64,000 nt of DNA from assembly GCF_033547075.1 (NCBI RefSeq), contig NZ_CP137891.1, positions 620,001-684,000 on the forward strand, read 5' to 3'. Numbering within the stretch: position 1 is the first letter of the stretch; every line of letters starts with the position of its first letter. Positions 61,894 through 64,000 of the stretch are shown piece by piece. A program made the translations under genes and the position numbers. Under the pieces are notes generated by a model. It was not told the origin of the DNA. It was given only the letters and a program-made list of their open reading frames with translations, and did no database searches. The stretch is from Flavobacterium ardleyense (lineage in GTDB: Bacteria; Bacteroidota; Bacteroidia; Flavobacteriales; Flavobacteriaceae).

Positions 61894-62082
61894 ATGCTTA
61901 TAAATACTGAAGAGTTATTAACCATAACAAATTTTGCGTCATCAAAGCAGTTAAGTCGGCAGCATGTATACCGACTTATTGAAAGTAATGAGATTACGAA
62001 AGTAGAAATTGACGGGGTGTTATTTATACTGCAAGACGAGAAAGCGAAAAACTTTTTAAGAAAGAGGAAGAGGAGTGTTTAG
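61894..62082 (+). CDS. Small HTH (excisionase/MerR-like) DNA-binding protein
   Basis: 62 residues: ITNFASSKQLSRQHVYRLIE is a winged-helix/MerR-type HTH (~11-30), followed by a beta pair EITKVEIDGVLFILQD and a basic tail KRKRSV. Size and pattern match the helix-turn-helix domain family of excisionases and small regulators. It is the first plus-strand gene after the palindrome and overlaps the next frame by 1 bp. Confidence 0.82.
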   Translation: MLINTEELLTITNFASSKQLSRQHVYRLIESNEITKVEIDGVLFILQDEKAKNFLRKRKRSV

Positions 62083-62378
62083 TGTTTTTAGAAATTGTAA
62101 ATCTTTCAAATAACCAAGGTCAAAAAACAACATTTCGTTTTAAAATAGATTTTTTTAGGGAGGGGATCTCATTAAGACGACGAGATTTTCAGTACCAATA
62201 TGAAATGATGTTACCATCAATATCAAAATATCTAGATAACATCATCACTTACAGGATTTTAAAACTAATTTTCGTTTTAAATAGAATCAAAAATTCACTT
62301 TTAAATAATTTGATATTATATAAACATTCACTCAATTCAAATTGGATGAATGTATCCAATTGCATATCTTGCACCTAA
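62082..62378 (+). CDS. Possible small island protein (98 residues)
   Basis: A GTG-started frame that overlaps the HTH gene's TAG by one base (TAGTG). The first ~55 residues look protein-like (FLEIVNLSNNQGQKTTFRFK, DFFREGISLRRRDFQYQYEM); the last ~40 are low-complexity AT-rich coding. It could be a real coupled gene, or a truncated one. No family recognised. Confidence 0.4.
   Translation: MFLEIVNLSNNQGQKTTFRFKIDFFREGISLRRRDFQYQYEMMLPSISKYLDNIITYRILKLIFVLNRIKNSLLNNLILYKHSLNSNWMNVSNCISCT
62340..62361. other. Hairpin upstream of the DUF4007 gene
   Basis: AATTGGAT / ATCCAATT with a 6-nt loop, 31 bp before the DUF4007 ATG. No U-tract. It could be an mRNA leader stem or an operator half-site pair. 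Confidence 0.45.
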
Positions 62379-62392
62379 AAAATAGCATTTAA

Positions 62393-63277
62393 ATGATTTT
62401 AAAATTTTCCGGTCATGACACCTTTCATTGTAGACAACAATGGCTTTCTAAAGGATTGCAATTTATTGAGAATCATGGATATAACTCTTTTAATAACACC
62501 GAAGTCGCAATTTCAAATTTAGGAGTCGGTAAAAATATGGTGCAGTCAATTCAGCATTGGTTGCGAGCATTTGACTTGATTAGTGAAAATCACGAAATTA
62601 AAGAGTTTGCAAGAGATATGTTTTTTGAACCAAAATCTTACGATCCTTATTTAGAAGATGAAGGAAGTTTATGGCTATTGCAATATAAAATCTGCAAGAC
62701 ACAATATGCAAGCATCTATAATATAATTTTTGCCGAATATTTTAATGACAAATTGAATCTAGAATTTTCTGAATTTCAAATCATTCAGTTTATTGAAAGA
62801 AAGATACGTGATAAAAGTGAAAGAGAAGTTAGTAAAAACACGCTTAGCTCCGATTTTAAAGCTTTTATAAAGCTATACACAACTCCTACAAAAACTTTAA
62901 AAACTATAGAGGACGATTTCAATTCTCCTCTATTGGAACTTAATTTAATATCTCAATTATCTGCAACAGATGGTAGTGAAAAGCAGTTTAGATTGAATAA
63001 GGAAGATCGATCAAATATTCCTACAGCAATTTTTGCTTATTGTTTACTTGATCAATTTGATGGTAAAGAAATAGTAAATTACGACGAAGTTAGAAGGACT
63101 CTTGGAGCATACTTCTGCTTATCAAATGAATCCTTAGATAATCTAATTGATTTACTATCTACAGTTTATAGCGAATTCGTCTATAAAAACGATGCAGGTA
63201 TAAGGCAAATTCAGATCAAAGGATTAGATCAAAATTTTAAAAACGATTTATTGCAAGCATATTATGAAAAACAATAG
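62393..63277 (+). CDS. DUF4007 family protein (defence-associated)
   Basis: 294 residues, full length for the family. Diagnostic segments are FSGHDTFHCRQQWLSKGLQF (~5-24), VAISNLGVGKNMVQSIQHWL (~38-57) and YDPYLEDEGSLWLLQYKICK (~83-102); the C-terminal ~100 residues look like a winged-helix region (NYDEVRRTLGAYFCLSNESL). DUF4007 has no proven biochemistry; from memory, members occur beside DndC-like PAPS-reductase genes and ATPases in DNA-phosphorothioation or BREX-like islands. Its end overlaps the ATPase start by 14 bp. Confidence 0.85.
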   Translation: MILKFSGHDTFHCRQQWLSKGLQFIENHGYNSFNNTEVAISNLGVGKNMVQSIQHWLRAFDLISENHEIKEFARDMFFEPKSYDPYLEDEGSLWLLQYKICKTQYASIYNIIFAEYFNDKLNLEFSEFQIIQFIERKIRDKSEREVSKNTLSSDFKAFIKLYTTPTKTLKTIEDDFNSPLLELNLISQLSATDGSEKQFRLNKEDRSNIPTAIFAYCLLDQFDGKEIVNYDEVRRTLGAYFCLSNESLDNLIDLLSTVYSEFVYKNDAGIRQIQIKGLDQNFKNDLLQAYYEKQ

Positions 63278-64000
63278 TATCTCAACCAATATATTACGAG
63301 ACGAATCAAAGGATTTGAATTATGTTGTTACTCCAAACGCAATTCAGATTTATAATCGCATTTTTAAGACTTCATCAAGTAGCAATAAATCCTTTACTCT
63401 TATTGGAAATTACGGTACAGGGAAGTCCACATTTTTATGGGCGCTTGAAAAAAACCTACAACGACAAAAACTTTATTTTAGCAGCGACGCTAATTTTGAA
63501 GATAAAGAGTACGAGTTCATAAAATTGATTGGTGAAAATAATTCTCTACGTAATTCACTTTCTAAACTTCTATCGTCCAAAATATTATCTGCTTCAGAAA
63601 TTATAATTGAGTTAGAAAGTAGAAGAAAAAAGGCAGCGAAGAAAAATAAGGGAGTAGTTTTAATAATAGACGAATTTGGCAAGTTCTTAGAGTACATTAA
63701 TAAAACTAATGATGCCGACGACTTATATTTATTGCAGCTAATTTCAGAATGGGCGAATGACGATGAAAAAGAAGCTTACTTTATAATTTCCTTGCATCAA
63801 AGCTTTGTTTCATACGGTAGCAGCTTAGACGTTTCAGATAAACTTGAATGGGAAAAAATTAAAGGCCGTTTCGTTGAATTATTATTTAACGAACCCATTG
63901 AGCAGTTACTATTTTTTGCGTCTAAAAAATTGGAAGCGCATGTTTTACCTAACAAAAACTTTAATCGATTCAATCAATTAAACAAGCTAATTAAAAATAA
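63264..64000 (+). CDS. P-loop ATPase, partial (cut by the window end)
   Basis: 245 codons seen from the ATG at 63264 (MKNNSISTNILRDESKDLNY), frame open to the window end. Walker A is GNYGTGKST (Gly48-Thr56, Lys54) and Walker B is GVVLIIDEFGKFLE (Asp136, Glu137); a sensor-like SLHQSF follows at ~178. The LIIDEFGK and SLHQS pattern resembles large BrxC/PglY-type or defence AAA ATPases, which often exceed 1000 residues. It overlaps the DUF4007 gene by 14 bp in another frame, so the two are translationally coupled. Confidence 0.85.
   Translation, partial: MKNNSISTNILRDESKDLNYVVTPNAIQIYNRIFKTSSSSNKSFTLIGNYGTGKSTFLWALEKNLQRQKLYFSSDANFEDKEYEFIKLIGENNSLRNSLSKLLSSKILSASEIIIELESRRKKAAKKNKGVVLIIDEFGKFLEYINKTNDADDLYLLQLISEWANDDEKEAYFIISLHQSFVSYGSSLDVSDKLEWEKIKGRFVELLFNEPIEQLLFFASKKLEAHVLPNKNFNRFNQLNKLIKN

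Noticed and set aside
63473-63697. Minus-strand 74-residue frame at the right edge, and plus-strand frame 63322-63522
   Set aside because: Both are shadows of the Walker A/B ATPase frame that starts at 63264.

Overview
The window looks like a chromosomal segment of a Flavobacterium-like member of the Bacteroidota. The evidence is a gliding gene (gldH) in a ricT-gldH-mrcA run, a sigma/FecR/SusC/SusD outer-membrane locus, many SPII lipoproteins, an HU-CCDC81/SPOR protein, AT-rich DNA, scarce Shine-Dalgarno sequences, and Bacteroidota-type -7 boxes (TAnnTTTG) in front of several genes. No rRNA, tRNA or CRISPR was found.

Layout. 0.3-6.7 kb: ricT, gldH, mrcA, a two-subunit 3-oxoacid CoA-transferase (scoA-scoB) and a small secreted protein. 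6.8-17.8 kb (minus): a regulated uptake locus reading ECF sigma, FecR, STN-SusC, SusD, TlpA-like thioredoxin, M16 protease. 17.9-22.8 kb (minus): fused dipeptide-type ABC ATPase, DEDDy exonuclease, serine hydrolase, Ogt, cytochrome c. 23-34.3 kb: a haem cluster, with hemA-hemC-hemD-hemE and hemF and hemB on the minus strand, and an AraC regulator, hemH and hemJ on the plus strand. The minus run is interrupted by a RAYT transposase with REP hairpins, a BRO-type gene, a small unknown gene and a four-helix-bundle gene. 34.3-46.4 kb: histidine kinase, crotonase, HD hydrolase, acyl-ACP desaturase, two PlsC acyltransferases, recA, trpS, a parD with a stump of parE, dprA and an HU/SPOR protein. 46.7-48.4 kb is a gene-free composite tandem array. 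48.7-54.6 kb: lipoproteins, acyl-CoA thioesterase, EnvC-like, DUF4292 and TPR proteins. 54.8-57.7 kb appears inserted between the TPR gene and the nucleotidyltransferase/dut/flippase genes: an XRE antitoxin, a broken HigB toxin and two lipoproteins, one with a HELAH zinc motif. 61.4-64 kb starts an accessory island: an unknown gene, a perfect 15-bp inverted repeat, a small HTH protein, a DUF4007 protein and the first 245 codons of a P-loop ATPase. It resembles the edge of a defence system, cut by the window end.

Between the genes lie several repeat classes. One is a family of seven ~100-150 bp elements in which flanks and core are conserved while the hairpin arms change sequence yet stay complementary. 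Another is an array whose repeat spacing falls mainly on 111 or 150 bp. A third is 7-bp-phased tracts that flank single small genes. The right-edge island and the covarying hairpin family are the strongest leads for something undescribed.
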